Below, piece by piece: positions 34,837-43,176 of a stretch of 49,995 nt of DNA. Position numbers and translations under genes: made by a program. Each line of letters begins with the position of its first letter. The first letter of the stretch is position 1. Where the stretch lies: NCBI GenBank assembly GCA_050180235.1, contig JBFXEJ010000037.1, positions 1-49,995 of the forward strand, given 5' to 3'. A model generated the notes under the pieces. It saw nothing but the letters and a program-made list of their open reading frames with translations. It had not been told where the DNA came from and did not search any database. This DNA comes from JAABRU01 sp050180235. GTDB lineage: Bacteria > Desulfobacterota > Desulfobacteria > Desulfobacterales > Desulfococcaceae.

Positions 34837-34876
34837 AAAAAAACCGTGACTCCATAGGGAAATCACGGTTTTTTTT
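34837..34876 (-). terminator. Terminator of the rnf operon
   Basis: The stem AAAAAAACCGTGA / TCACGGTTTTTTT has T runs on both strands and lies 20 bases beyond the rnfB stop. Confidence 0.85.
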
Positions 34877-34895
34877 AATATTCTCAATCAGCGTT

Positions 34896-36983
34896 TCAGG
34901 CTGCTTTTTTCACATCCGGATTGTAACAGAGCCGGCAGCAGTTCATGCAGCGGTTGGCTTCCCGAAGAGCTTCAGCTTCCTGCAGCACCAGATCAGCCTC
35001 ATCAAAGGTTTTGATCCGTTCTTTCACCGGCAGTTCCGGCATGACCGCCCTGGGCTTTTTCACCACGCCATCCACATGGGTGAAAATGGATTCCGGAATA
35101 TGTTCTTTGAACAGCACCTTTTCCGGAGCCTTTATCTTCTTTGCTTCCCCGTCCTCATTCATCAGAAATTCATGAATGGATCGGGCTGCGCGTCTGCCTC
35201 CGCCAATGGCTGAAACCACCAGAGCCGCACCGGTTGCGGAATCGCCTCCGGTGAATATTTTCGGGATGCTTACAGACTGCAGGGTAATAGGATCACTGTC
35301 AATTGTCTGCCGGCGGGTAATGGCCAACTCAGCCAGATCAGTGTCTTTGTCTTTGAAAGACACATCAGGCCCCTGACCAATGGCACTGATAATCATGTCC
35401 GCCTCAAACAAAGTTTCTGATCCCTTGACCGGAACAGGACGGCGTCTGCCGCTGGCATCCGGTTCGCCCAGTTCCATGCGCAGAAATTCCAGATGGGTGG
35501 CATTGCCTTTTTTATCGCCAATCACCCGTGTAGGCGCAGCAAGGAACTGATATTTGGCGCCTTCATGCTCAGCCGCCACGATTTCCACCTCATTGGCAGG
35601 CATTTCCTTGCGGGTGCGGCGGTAAAGCAGGGTGACATCCGCTCCAAGCCGGATCAGGGTGCGCACACAGTCAATGGCAGTGTTTCCGCCGCCGACCACC
35701 AGGCATTTTTTGCCAATGGGAATCTTTTCCCCTCCTGCAAAACGGGACAGGAAATTGATGCCGGTATAAACACCTTTCATATCCTCGCCCGGTATCCCCA
35801 GACCGTAATCACTCCAAGCTCCGATGCCCATGAAAACGGCCTCAAATTTTTCTGCGGCCAGTTTTTTCATGTCAAAATCTCTGCCCAGCCGGACATTTGT
35901 TCTGGCTTCAATGCCCAGATCCAGAATGCCCTGAATTTCCCAATCCAGTGTCTTTTTGGGCAGCCGGTATTCAGGAATGCCGTAGCGGATCATGCCGCCA
36001 AGTTTGGGCATGGCCTCAAAAATGGTGACACTATGCCCCACTCTGCGCAGAAAATACGCACAGCTTAAGCCCGCAGGCCCGCCGCCGATAACAGCCACTT
36101 TTCTTCCTGTGTCCGGCGCGCAGGCAATGGGAAAGCGTTTGCCTGAATTCATTTCAAAATCAGCCACAAAGCGTTTGAGCTGGTTAATGGAAACCGGCTC
36201 ATCCTCAATGCCTCTGCGGCAGTAGGTTTCACAGGGATGGGGACATACCCGGCCGCAGGAAAGCAGCAGGGGATTGCGCTCCCGTATGGTATGAACTGCC
36301 CCTTCATAATCACCTCTCCGAATCCGGTCAATATAGGTCGGAATATCGATTTCAGCCGGACAGGTCTGCTGGCAGGGCGCCAGAGCATCATCGGTTTCAT
36401 TGATATGAAGCAGCCGCTCGGACATGGTGCGGACAGTGAGAATGCCCTTGGGACAGGCTTTTTCACACGCGCCGCATCCCACGCATTTTTTTTCATCCAC
36501 CACGGGATAGCCTTCGGGCCCCATGTGAATGGCATTGAACATGCAGGCCCGGATACAGTCACCCAGTCCCAGACATCCCACGCTGCATTCCCGTCTGCCG
36601 CCGTAAAAAGCGGACAGCCCGGCACAGGTCTGCACACCCATATAATAATATTTGTCCGCAGCCCGGCTGCCTCCGTCACAGGTATTGAGGGATTTCAGAG
36701 GTTCAGCAGTCCCGGCTGCCATACCCATGACCGCAGCAACTGCCGCAGCTCCATCGGGACCGGACACAACACAGACTGAGGGTGGCGCTTTTCCGGCCAC
36801 CACCGCGGCTGCCGCAGCAGAACATCCGGCAAATCCGCATCCGCCGCAGTTGGCTCCGGCCAGACTGTTTTCAACCTGCGCAATCCGGGGATCCTCATAC
36901 ACATAAAATATCTTGGAGGCCAGGCTCAGGACAGTTCCGCACAGTCCGCCGATACCCAGCATAATCAGGATGGCTTCTGTCAC
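34896..36983 (-). CDS. rnfB: RnfB fused to a GltD-like FAD/NAD(P) oxidoreductase
   Basis: The start is GTG 36983 with AAGGAG six bases upstream. The 695-residue protein begins with the RnfB membrane helix and the cluster motif GANCGGCGFAGC. Ferredoxin motifs follow (CLGLGDCIRACM and CVGCGACEKACPKG, about residues 135-180). Where RnfB normally ends, a glutamate-synthase-small-subunit-like module begins. It has CQQTCPAEIDIPTYI, CGRVCPHPCETYC, an FAD loop VIGGGPAGLSCAYFLRR (about residue 297), an NAD(P) loop VVGGGNTAIDCVRTL and FTGGDSATGAALVVSAIGGGRRAA. It ends with CMNCCRLC. RnfB passes electrons from reduced ferredoxin into the Rnf ion pump; the added module could exchange electrons with NAD(P)H. 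It is the last gene of the operon. Confidence 0.9.
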   Translation of the reverse strand: MTEAILIMLGIGGLCGTVLSLASKIFYVYEDPRIAQVENSLAGANCGGCGFAGCSAAAAAVVAGKAPPSVCVVSGPDGAAAVAAVMGMAAGTAEPLKSLNTCDGGSRAADKYYYMGVQTCAGLSAFYGGRRECSVGCLGLGDCIRACMFNAIHMGPEGYPVVDEKKCVGCGACEKACPKGILTVRTMSERLLHINETDDALAPCQQTCPAEIDIPTYIDRIRRGDYEGAVHTIRERNPLLLSCGRVCPHPCETYCRRGIEDEPVSINQLKRFVADFEMNSGKRFPIACAPDTGRKVAVIGGGPAGLSCAYFLRRVGHSVTIFEAMPKLGGMIRYGIPEYRLPKKTLDWEIQGILDLGIEARTNVRLGRDFDMKKLAAEKFEAVFMGIGAWSDYGLGIPGEDMKGVYTGINFLSRFAGGEKIPIGKKCLVVGGGNTAIDCVRTLIRLGADVTLLYRRTRKEMPANEVEIVAAEHEGAKYQFLAAPTRVIGDKKGNATHLEFLRMELGEPDASGRRRPVPVKGSETLFEADMIISAIGQGPDVSFKDKDTDLAELAITRRQTIDSDPITLQSVSIPKIFTGGDSATGAALVVSAIGGGRRAARSIHEFLMNEDGEAKKIKAPEKVLFKEHIPESIFTHVDGVVKKPRAVMPELPVKERIKTFDEADLVLQEAEALREANRCMNCCRLCYNPDVKKAA

Positions 36984-36994
36984 GATAATCTCCT

Positions 36995-37180
36995 TGTTTC
37001 AGTTATCAGTTATCAGTTATCAGTTATCAAATGCCCAGTCATCAGTTATCAGTTACCCAGTTATCAGTTATCATTTATCAGTTATCAACTTTTTGGATTT
37101 TTTTCCGGTGCTGATAACTGTTTACTGACAACTGTTCACTGTTCACTGTTTACTGACAACTGTTCACTGTTCACTGATAT
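36995..37180. repeat. CAGTTATC repeat block inside the rnf operon
   Basis: About ten TCAGTTATCAG-type units (36998-37088) are followed by complementary units (GATAACTG, GACAACTGTTCACTG; 37110-37177), able to fold into a long hairpin between rnfA and rnfB. The same units flank the gap before carA. Confidence 0.8.
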
Positions 37181-37755
37181 CAGACCATCCCCTTGAAAGC
37201 GAAAAATGTCAGCGAAAGAGTACCTGCTGTCACCAGACCAATGGCAGTATCCTGCAGGGGTTTTGGCACTCTTGCCAGCAGAATTTTTTCCCGGATACCT
37301 GCAAAAAGAATCAGGGCCAGCCCGAAACCTGCGGCATAACTGAATGAGGCCACCAGAGCCTGCATAAAGTTGTATTCCTCGTTGATATTGATCAGACATG
37401 CGCCCATAACCGCACAGTTGGTGGTAATCAGGGGCAGGAAGATGCCCAGCCCCGCATACAGGCCGGGAATGCTTTTTTTCAGAAACATTTCCACAAACTG
37501 CACCAGAGCGGCAATCAGCAGAATAAATGAAATGGTGCGGAGATATTCAATATTGTATTTTACCAGAATATAGGTGTTGGTCACCCAGGTGAGCATACCG
37601 GCCATGACCAGAACAAAGATGACGGCCATAGCCATCCCCACTGCTGTTTCCATTTTTTTGGATGTGCCCAGAAAGGGGCAGTTTCCAAGATACTGGGCCA
37701 GCAGAATATTGTTGATCAGAATGCAGCTTATCATCAGGACTATATAATCGCCCAT
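37180..37755 (-). CDS. rnfA: Rnf electron transport complex subunit A
   Basis: This 191-residue integral membrane protein has six predicted spans and the family features ILINNILLAQYLGNCPFLGTSKK near the N-terminus and LITTNCAVMGACLININEEYN at about residue 105. The conserved cysteines in these two inverted half-repeats hold a membrane [2Fe-2S] cluster in Rnf/Nqr complexes. AGGAGGG precedes ATG. It follows rnfE by 9 bases. Confidence 0.95.
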   Translation of the reverse strand: MGDYIVLMISCILINNILLAQYLGNCPFLGTSKKMETAVGMAMAVIFVLVMAGMLTWVTNTYILVKYNIEYLRTISFILLIAALVQFVEMFLKKSIPGLYAGLGIFLPLITTNCAVMGACLININEEYNFMQALVASFSYAAGFGLALILFAGIREKILLARVPKPLQDTAIGLVTAGTLSLTFFAFKGMV

Positions 37756-37764
37756 ATCTCCCTC

Positions 37765-38358
37765 CTATTTCTTTCCTGCAAGGTTCATCATGCAGAGCAT
37801 CAGTCCCAGACACATAAAGGCTCCGGGGGCTTCAACCACAAATGTAAACGGCTCAAAAGATGGGCCGAACACCGGATGACCAAGAATGGTACCGGCTCCC
37901 AGAATCTCCCTGACCGCGCCCAGAGTTCCCAGAGCAAGGGTGTAACCGATGCCCATTCCCAGACCGTCAGCAAGAGAAGCAAGCACACCGTTTTTCGCGG
38001 CAAATGCCTCGGCTCTTCCCAGAAGAATGCAGTTCACGACAATCAGGGGGATGAAAATACCCAGAGAAAGAAAGAGAGGATAGGTATATGCCTGCATGAG
38101 CAGTTCCACAACTGTCACGAATGTGGCAATCACGATGATATATGCTGCGATCCGCACTTTGGAGGGAATCACGTTCCGCAGCATGGATATCAGCACATTG
38201 GAACCCACCAGAACGAAACTGGTGGCCAGTCCCATCCCAATGCCACCCTCCATGGATTTGGTGACCGCCAGGGTCGGGCAGAGACCAAGCACCAGACGGA
38301 AGGGCGGAATTTCAGCCCATAATCCTTTGACAAATTCCTGTGTAATTGTTTTCGCCAT
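37765..38358 (-). CDS. rnfE: Rnf electron transport complex subunit E
   Basis: This 197-residue membrane protein is homologous to RnfA and has six spans. Signatures are EIPPFRLVLGLCPTLAVTKSMEGGIGMG and PLIVVNCILLGRAEAFAAKN. Together RnfA and RnfE form the cluster-bearing core that carries electrons across the membrane. AGGGAGAG lies upstream of the ATG. It is co-transcribed with rnfG (11 bases away). Confidence 0.95.
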   Translation of the reverse strand: MAKTITQEFVKGLWAEIPPFRLVLGLCPTLAVTKSMEGGIGMGLATSFVLVGSNVLISMLRNVIPSKVRIAAYIIVIATFVTVVELLMQAYTYPLFLSLGIFIPLIVVNCILLGRAEAFAAKNGVLASLADGLGMGIGYTLALGTLGAVREILGAGTILGHPVFGPSFEPFTFVVEAPGAFMCLGLMLCMMNLAGKK

Positions 38359-38369
38359 CTTTTCTCTCC

Positions 38370-38963
38370 CTATTTGTTGAAGGCTTTCAGGTTTTCCTCA
38401 ATCTGGGGTTTCAGCCTCTGGTAGACAGCAGCAACATCTGTTGCCGCAGCACATACGGCACGGGATGTGATAGTTGCACCGCTGAGCGCATTGACGGAAC
38501 CGCCGTCACCGGTCACTTTGATGGGATCAGTCACAGATACCCCGTTCAACTGATTTACAAAAGCAGGATCCTCTTTTGCTTTTGCGCCCATGCCCGGTGT
38601 TTCCGAATGTGTGGTGACACCTGCACCCATTATTTTGCCTGTTTCCGTATCAATGCCGACCATCAGACCGACATCACCGCCGTATCCTTTTCCGTAACTC
38701 TCAAATGCTACAGCCTTGGCTTTTCCATCCAGCACACCAACAAAAAAACTGCGTTCCACTTCACCGTCTTTGAGTTTGAAACGATCCGCAATGGGATCAT
38801 TGGAAACATCTTTGAAAATGGATTTGATGGCAGGCCCCTTGACAAACAGCAACTGCTGATTTTCGATTTTGTCCTTGGTGTTGTCCTTCAATGCTGCAAG
38901 AACACCGCCGGAAAACGCGCTCAGCACAGTCAGAACCACAACCATTTTAATCATATCACCCAT
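38370..38963 (-). CDS. rnfG: Rnf electron transport complex subunit G (FMN-binding)
   Basis: The 197-residue protein has one N-terminal anchor (IKMVVVLTVLSAFSGGVLAAL) and a soluble FMN-binding domain. The covalent attachment motif S-G-A-T is present in NALSGATITSRAV (Thr about residue 151), where ApbE normally links FMN. Also typical is GVTTHSETPGMGAKA. No apbE gene is in the window. It starts 1 base after the rnfD stop. Confidence 0.95.
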   Translation of the reverse strand: MGDMIKMVVVLTVLSAFSGGVLAALKDNTKDKIENQQLLFVKGPAIKSIFKDVSNDPIADRFKLKDGEVERSFFVGVLDGKAKAVAFESYGKGYGGDVGLMVGIDTETGKIMGAGVTTHSETPGMGAKAKEDPAFVNQLNGVSVTDPIKVTGDGGSVNALSGATITSRAVCAAATDVAAVYQRLKPQIEENLKAFNK

Positions 38964-38964
38964 A

Positions 38965-39948
38965 TTATTCCACCTTTCCTAAAGCCTTCGGTCTGATCCT
39001 GTCCAAAAGCGGGTTAATAAGGTTGATGACCAGGATGGCATAGACAACACCGTCCGCATAGGCTCCGATATTGCGAATTAGGACAGTCATAAGTCCGCCA
39101 ACCGCACCGTAGATGAACATGGGAACACAGTTCACAGGGGAAGAGGCATCATCGGTTGCCAGGAAAAAAGCTCCGAGAAGTGTATAACCGGTCAGCAGAT
39201 GGAAAACCGGCCCCGCAAAACGGGTGGGATCAGAGGCATGGAAGAGCAGTGCGGTGACAAAGACACCGGCCAGAAAGGAAAGCGGAATTTCCCAGCGGAT
39301 GAATCCGCGCAGAATCAGATAGGCACCTCCGGCAATCAGCCCCAGACCAAAGGTTGCTCCGATGCCGCCCACCTGTTTGCCCATAATCAGATCTTCCGGT
39401 TTGAACCATGATACGATTTCTTTTAGATCAAACAGATCCTTGTGCAGCCCCGCGTGTTTGACAATGGCCAAAGGATAGAGCATTTTGAAATCAAGCTGAT
39501 AGTTGACCACAGATGCATCAAAGTCAAAATAGCCTTTCCAGGAAATTGCCACAATGGCCAGGGCAAGTACAGCAGGATTGAAGGGATTGGCTCCGATGCC
39601 GCCGAATATCTGTCTGCCTATAACCACTGCCACAAAGGTACCTGTAATCACCACCCACCAGGGAACAACCGGGGGCAGGAGCATGGCAAACATAATGCCG
39701 ATCACAGCCGCACTGCCGTCTCCGATGGTTTCAGGTGTTTTGGTAATACGGCACCAGGCCAGTTCCCAGAGAATGGCGGAAGAAATGGAGAGCGCAGCCA
39801 CGCCCAGAGCAGATATTCCGTAAAGCCAGATACCCATAAGAACGGCCGGAAGAGCTGCTATGAAAATATGATGGCTCCGCTCGGAAATCCTGCTGCCGCT
39901 GTGCCAGAACGGCGCATGTGATACGATGAATTTTTTTTGACTAAACAT
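38965..39948 (-). CDS. rnfD: Rnf electron transport complex subunit D
   Basis: This 327-residue membrane protein is of the NqrB/RnfD family. It has SHAPFWHSGSRISERSHHIFIAALPAV at the start, GRQIFGGIGANPFNPAVLALA in the middle, and GAFFLATDDASSPVN near residue 265, the region of the second covalent FMN in this family. It has about eight spans. AGGAGGGAG lies before ATG 39948, which is inside the end of rnfC (8-base overlap). Confidence 0.95.
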   Translation of the reverse strand: MFSQKKFIVSHAPFWHSGSRISERSHHIFIAALPAVLMGIWLYGISALGVAALSISSAILWELAWCRITKTPETIGDGSAAVIGIMFAMLLPPVVPWWVVITGTFVAVVIGRQIFGGIGANPFNPAVLALAIVAISWKGYFDFDASVVNYQLDFKMLYPLAIVKHAGLHKDLFDLKEIVSWFKPEDLIMGKQVGGIGATFGLGLIAGGAYLILRGFIRWEIPLSFLAGVFVTALLFHASDPTRFAGPVFHLLTGYTLLGAFFLATDDASSPVNCVPMFIYGAVGGLMTVLIRNIGAYADGVVYAILVINLINPLLDRIRPKALGKVE

Positions 39949-41236
39949 CGGCTCCCTCCTCGGTACGCATCTGTTTCAGTTCATGTTTGGCAAGCCGGAT
40001 ATACTGGAATATGGGCATTTTCGAGACACAGACAAAACTGCACAGTCCGCATTCCACACAGGACCAGAGATCATATTCATCGGCTGCCGTTTCGTATTTT
40101 TTCGCTTCCAGAAACCGCACCAGCATGCTGACAGGCACATTTGCAGGACAGATCCGGACGCATTCACCGCAGTTGATGCAGGGATAATCCGAAACCAGGG
40201 CAATATCCGAATGATCCTGCACCATAATCATGTCTGTATCCGGCCCAATGGGATGATCCAGGGAATAAATGGCAGATCCGGTCATGGGACCGCCGATGAC
40301 AATCCGATCTTTGTCAAACAGGGGAATGTCAAAGGCTTTGAGAATATCACCCACTGATGTGCCAATACGGGCTTCCACCAGCGCTGTGCCCATATCCTTT
40401 TTCACAAGGGTCAGGGTCTTGCTTACGGGAATTCTTTTTTTCAGAAACGCGTTTCCCACTGAGGCAACAGCCTCTGCACTGATGAAGCATACACCCGTAT
40501 CTTCACATTCCGCGTCGGCAGGAACCACCTTCCCCATCACATCCTTCATAATCATCCGGGGCAGTGCCGAGGGATAGGCCGTGTCAATGACCCGCAGTTC
40601 CACACCCGAAGCCCCGCCTATGGCTCCGGCTTTGCCCACCAGATTCTGATGCAGGGCAATAACCACCTTGTGGACACCGGTGGCTTTTTTCAGCACACTG
40701 ATCCCTGTGTTCATGGCACTGACATTGGACTTCATGACATACTGCCGGGTCATGGAAAGCAGATCTTTTTCCACACCGGAAATGACGATGGTTTCAATAT
40801 GCCGCTTTGGATCATGGAACAGATGCAGAGGAAGCAGGCCCGGAACACTGGCCAGAAACTCCTTTACAGCCTCCTCATCTCCGCTTTCTGCAATTTTTTG
40901 AGCGAAGGACTCATCAGACACATCTTCCGCATCTGTTTTTACAGTTACTGCTGTGCAGGATGCCCCAAAGTCCCCTATGTACGGAGAGACCGATGAGACA
41001 GTTCCGCTTACGCTGGAAATCACGTATTCCGCACAGTCTTCGCAGAGCAGAATTTTCTGACCTGTTCTGACCCTGTCTCCGGTTTTTGGCAGCGGCTTCT
41101 TTCCGTTCAGCGGGCTGTTGAAAATCAGGGTCACCTTCTCCGGCACGGGAATGCATTCCGGTTCCGCAGGTGCACTGTCCGCAGTTGCGTACTCAAACCG
41201 GGGCTGATTCAAACCCAAAAATGATTTCTTAAACAT
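39941..41236 (-). CDS. rnfC: Rnf electron transport complex subunit C
   Basis: The 431-residue soluble subunit carries the NADH/FMN site (GASGVELRVIDTAYPSALPRMIM; VIGGPMTGSAIYSLDHPIGP). Two [4Fe-4S] motifs follow, CINCGECVRICPANVP and CVECGLCSFVCVSKMP (about residues 365-415). An N-terminal biotinyl-lipoyl-like segment (GKKPLPKTGDRVRTGQKI) is typical of RnfC. It joins the NAD pool to the membrane part of the pump. First rnf gene after the cytochrome. Confidence 0.95.
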   Translation of the reverse strand: MFKKSFLGLNQPRFEYATADSAPAEPECIPVPEKVTLIFNSPLNGKKPLPKTGDRVRTGQKILLCEDCAEYVISSVSGTVSSVSPYIGDFGASCTAVTVKTDAEDVSDESFAQKIAESGDEEAVKEFLASVPGLLPLHLFHDPKRHIETIVISGVEKDLLSMTRQYVMKSNVSAMNTGISVLKKATGVHKVVIALHQNLVGKAGAIGGASGVELRVIDTAYPSALPRMIMKDVMGKVVPADAECEDTGVCFISAEAVASVGNAFLKKRIPVSKTLTLVKKDMGTALVEARIGTSVGDILKAFDIPLFDKDRIVIGGPMTGSAIYSLDHPIGPDTDMIMVQDHSDIALVSDYPCINCGECVRICPANVPVSMLVRFLEAKKYETAADEYDLWSCVECGLCSFVCVSKMPIFQYIRLAKHELKQMRTEEGADV

Positions 41237-41315
41237 AGTCCAACCTTCTTCTGTTAAGCGATGTAAGAGTGAAAGGACACAAAAAAAGCCGGCAGAAACC
41301 TATTATCCTGCAGAC

Positions 41316-41747
41316 TTACATCCTATGGCAGGCAGCACATTCCACAGGGCCGGAACCGCCATCCTTATGACATCCGATGCACTGACCGTGAAGGGCATCT
41401 GTCTGGCCGGGCACACCTTCAGTGCTGACTTCGCCCTCTCCGTGGCATTCCAGACAGGATGCCGGAAGCGGTCCGTCTTTTTCAAAAACATGACAGGTGG
41501 AACATGCTGTCATTGCCGCCCCCTCTCCCGGGTCCGACGGATGATGGTGGCAGGAGCCGCAGTTCAGACCATAATCCGCCGCATGGGTTTTATGGTCAAA
41601 CAGAACACTCCCGGCCACACCCCTGAACACCATGCGCAGGGGTTCTTCCGGCGACTTTGCAGAAAAGGCCGTGTAGCTCAGGACACCTACGATCAGCAGG
41701 GCTGCCGCTATGCCGTAAGCCAACTTCAGTTCTTTCGTTGAAGTCAT
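41316..41747 (-). CDS. Multiheme c-type cytochrome upstream of rnfC (five CxxCH motifs)
   Basis: ATG 41747 (MTSTKELKLAYG) with GGGGAG six bases upstream is preferred over the frame's earlier start. The 143-residue protein has an N-terminal signal/anchor (LAYGIAAALLIVGVLSYTAFSA). Five heme motifs follow in 85 residues: CGSCH, CSTCH, CLECH, CIGCH, CAACH. Free histidines in FDHKTHAADYG are usual axial ligands in cytochrome c3/c7. It should lie on the periplasmic side and could exchange electrons with the Rnf complex, as proposed for cytochromes encoded beside rnf in Desulfovibrio. Same strand, 80 bases before rnfC. Confidence 0.9.
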   Translation of the reverse strand: MTSTKELKLAYGIAAALLIVGVLSYTAFSAKSPEEPLRMVFRGVAGSVLFDHKTHAADYGLNCGSCHHHPSDPGEGAAMTACSTCHVFEKDGPLPASCLECHGEGEVSTEGVPGQTDALHGQCIGCHKDGGSGPVECAACHRM

Positions 41748-41913
41748 TTTCTCCCCATTCCTTTCAAAGTTTGTTATTATAAAACAGGCGTAACATAAAA
41801 CGGGCAAAGGCTAACACAGCAAAGGAAAAATTTCAAGATATTTTTTCATTTTCCGAACTCCTTTATACGGTATCCCGTGAAATCGGACAATATTTTTTTT
41901 CATTCCATTACTG

Positions 41914-41942
41914 TTGACGCAAAAGCATCTCTCGTGTATATT
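41914..41942 (+). promoter_or_regulatory. Promoter of the coiled-coil gene pair
   Basis: TTGACG (41914-41919), 17 bases, TATATT (41937-41942), then a short leader with AGGAGG and ATG at 41976. The promoter position argues against the longer reading frame starting at 41877. Confidence 0.65.
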
Positions 41943-41975
41943 TGTCAGCTTACTACTTGCAGGAGGTATAAAACA

Positions 41976-43157
41976 ATGATGCAGGAACATTCCGGCACTG
42001 CGGAAGAAAATGAAAAAGATCGTAATGAGAAACTTGACAGTATCATCAGGAAATACAAAGACGGAAAGGAAGCGTCCGAATCAGCGGGCACCGCGATGCA
42101 GGTCAGCAGTTACCGGCCGCCGGCCACCGGGTACCGGCCGCGGAATGTGCAGTCTGATTCCTTTGACGCCCAGAATCTGCAAAGGGTGGTGGACGAAATC
42201 AAGGTTATCGAGGACGGCATAAAGCACATTATTGCGTCCAGAACCAACAAAATCGTTGAAGAAAAAATACCGGTCGAGAAAGAACGGCCTGTAAAATACA
42301 ATGTGGTGGGCAGGGCGCTGGTTTCCCTGGGACTCAAAGAGCAGGAAGTGGAAACCTTTACCCATTATGAGATTGTAAAAAAAGAGGTATCCCGGAAACC
42401 CGATGAGGTGATGATCACTGAATTCCGGGGCATGATCGAAAAATACATCAACAGTCTCAAGGGACTGAACAACGGGCTTCGTTCCACAGTCCAGGAAGTG
42501 GACAATATTGTCAAAAATCTCACTCTGGTCAATGATGCCTATACGGATCAGATTCACAGTGACCGGAGATCATACAACGAACAGGTGACACACAGCAGGG
42601 AACTGGAAAAGCAGTTGGAGGAACTCGTTCCCATACATGAAAGCCTGTCCCTGGTGGATGACCGCTTTGCGGAAGTGGAAAAGGTGCGGGATCATCTGGA
42701 GATGGCGCTGCGGGAAAGCCAGGGAATGGAGTTCAAGTACAAAACCAATATTGACATGGGCGTCAAATACCAGACTGCTCTCAAAAGCTACCGGAAACTT
42801 ATCAATGATTTCAAGGAGCGGGGCGATCTGCATGTGAATATGGTGGACAAATTTGCCGCGGGTGCCGAGCATATGAAGATTGCTGTGGAAAATGTCTCCC
42901 AGATCTGTTCGGGCGTGGCACGGGTCACCCAGTCCATGATTATGATCGTGGAAAGCATTGAGGACGGCAACAAGGTGCTGGGGCGTTACGCATCCCTTGT
43001 GGGAGATCAGATGGCAGCCAGTCCCCAGTGGCAGATGGAATACAATGCGCTCAAGGATGCCGAGGATGTATACCGGAAAAACGATCTTATGCGGCTCGAA
43101 CAGATTCAGGACAACCGTATGGAGATTGAAAAACTGCTGAACCGGCAGGGACAGTAA
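41976..43157 (+). CDS. Coiled-coil protein of unknown function (first of a pair)
   Basis: ATG 41976 follows AGGAGG by nine bases. The 393-residue protein is acidic and almost wholly helical, with no signal peptide or membrane span. A low-complexity N-terminus (TGYRPRNVQSD) is followed by long heptad-rich stretches (about residues 55-80, 120-230, 300-393), e.g. EVDNIVKNLTLVNDAYTDQI and ELEKQLEELVPIHESLSLVDDRF. I do not recognise a family. It is co-transcribed with another coiled-coil gene 19 bases downstream and divergent from the cytochrome-rnf operon, so the pair may form a cytoplasmic filament or scaffold. Confidence 0.75.
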   Translation: MMQEHSGTAEENEKDRNEKLDSIIRKYKDGKEASESAGTAMQVSSYRPPATGYRPRNVQSDSFDAQNLQRVVDEIKVIEDGIKHIIASRTNKIVEEKIPVEKERPVKYNVVGRALVSLGLKEQEVETFTHYEIVKKEVSRKPDEVMITEFRGMIEKYINSLKGLNNGLRSTVQEVDNIVKNLTLVNDAYTDQIHSDRRSYNEQVTHSRELEKQLEELVPIHESLSLVDDRFAEVEKVRDHLEMALRESQGMEFKYKTNIDMGVKYQTALKSYRKLINDFKERGDLHVNMVDKFAAGAEHMKIAVENVSQICSGVARVTQSMIMIVESIEDGNKVLGRYASLVGDQMAASPQWQMEYNALKDAEDVYRKNDLMRLEQIQDNRMEIEKLLNRQGQ

Positions 43158-43176
43158 AACAGATGGGAAGTAAGCA

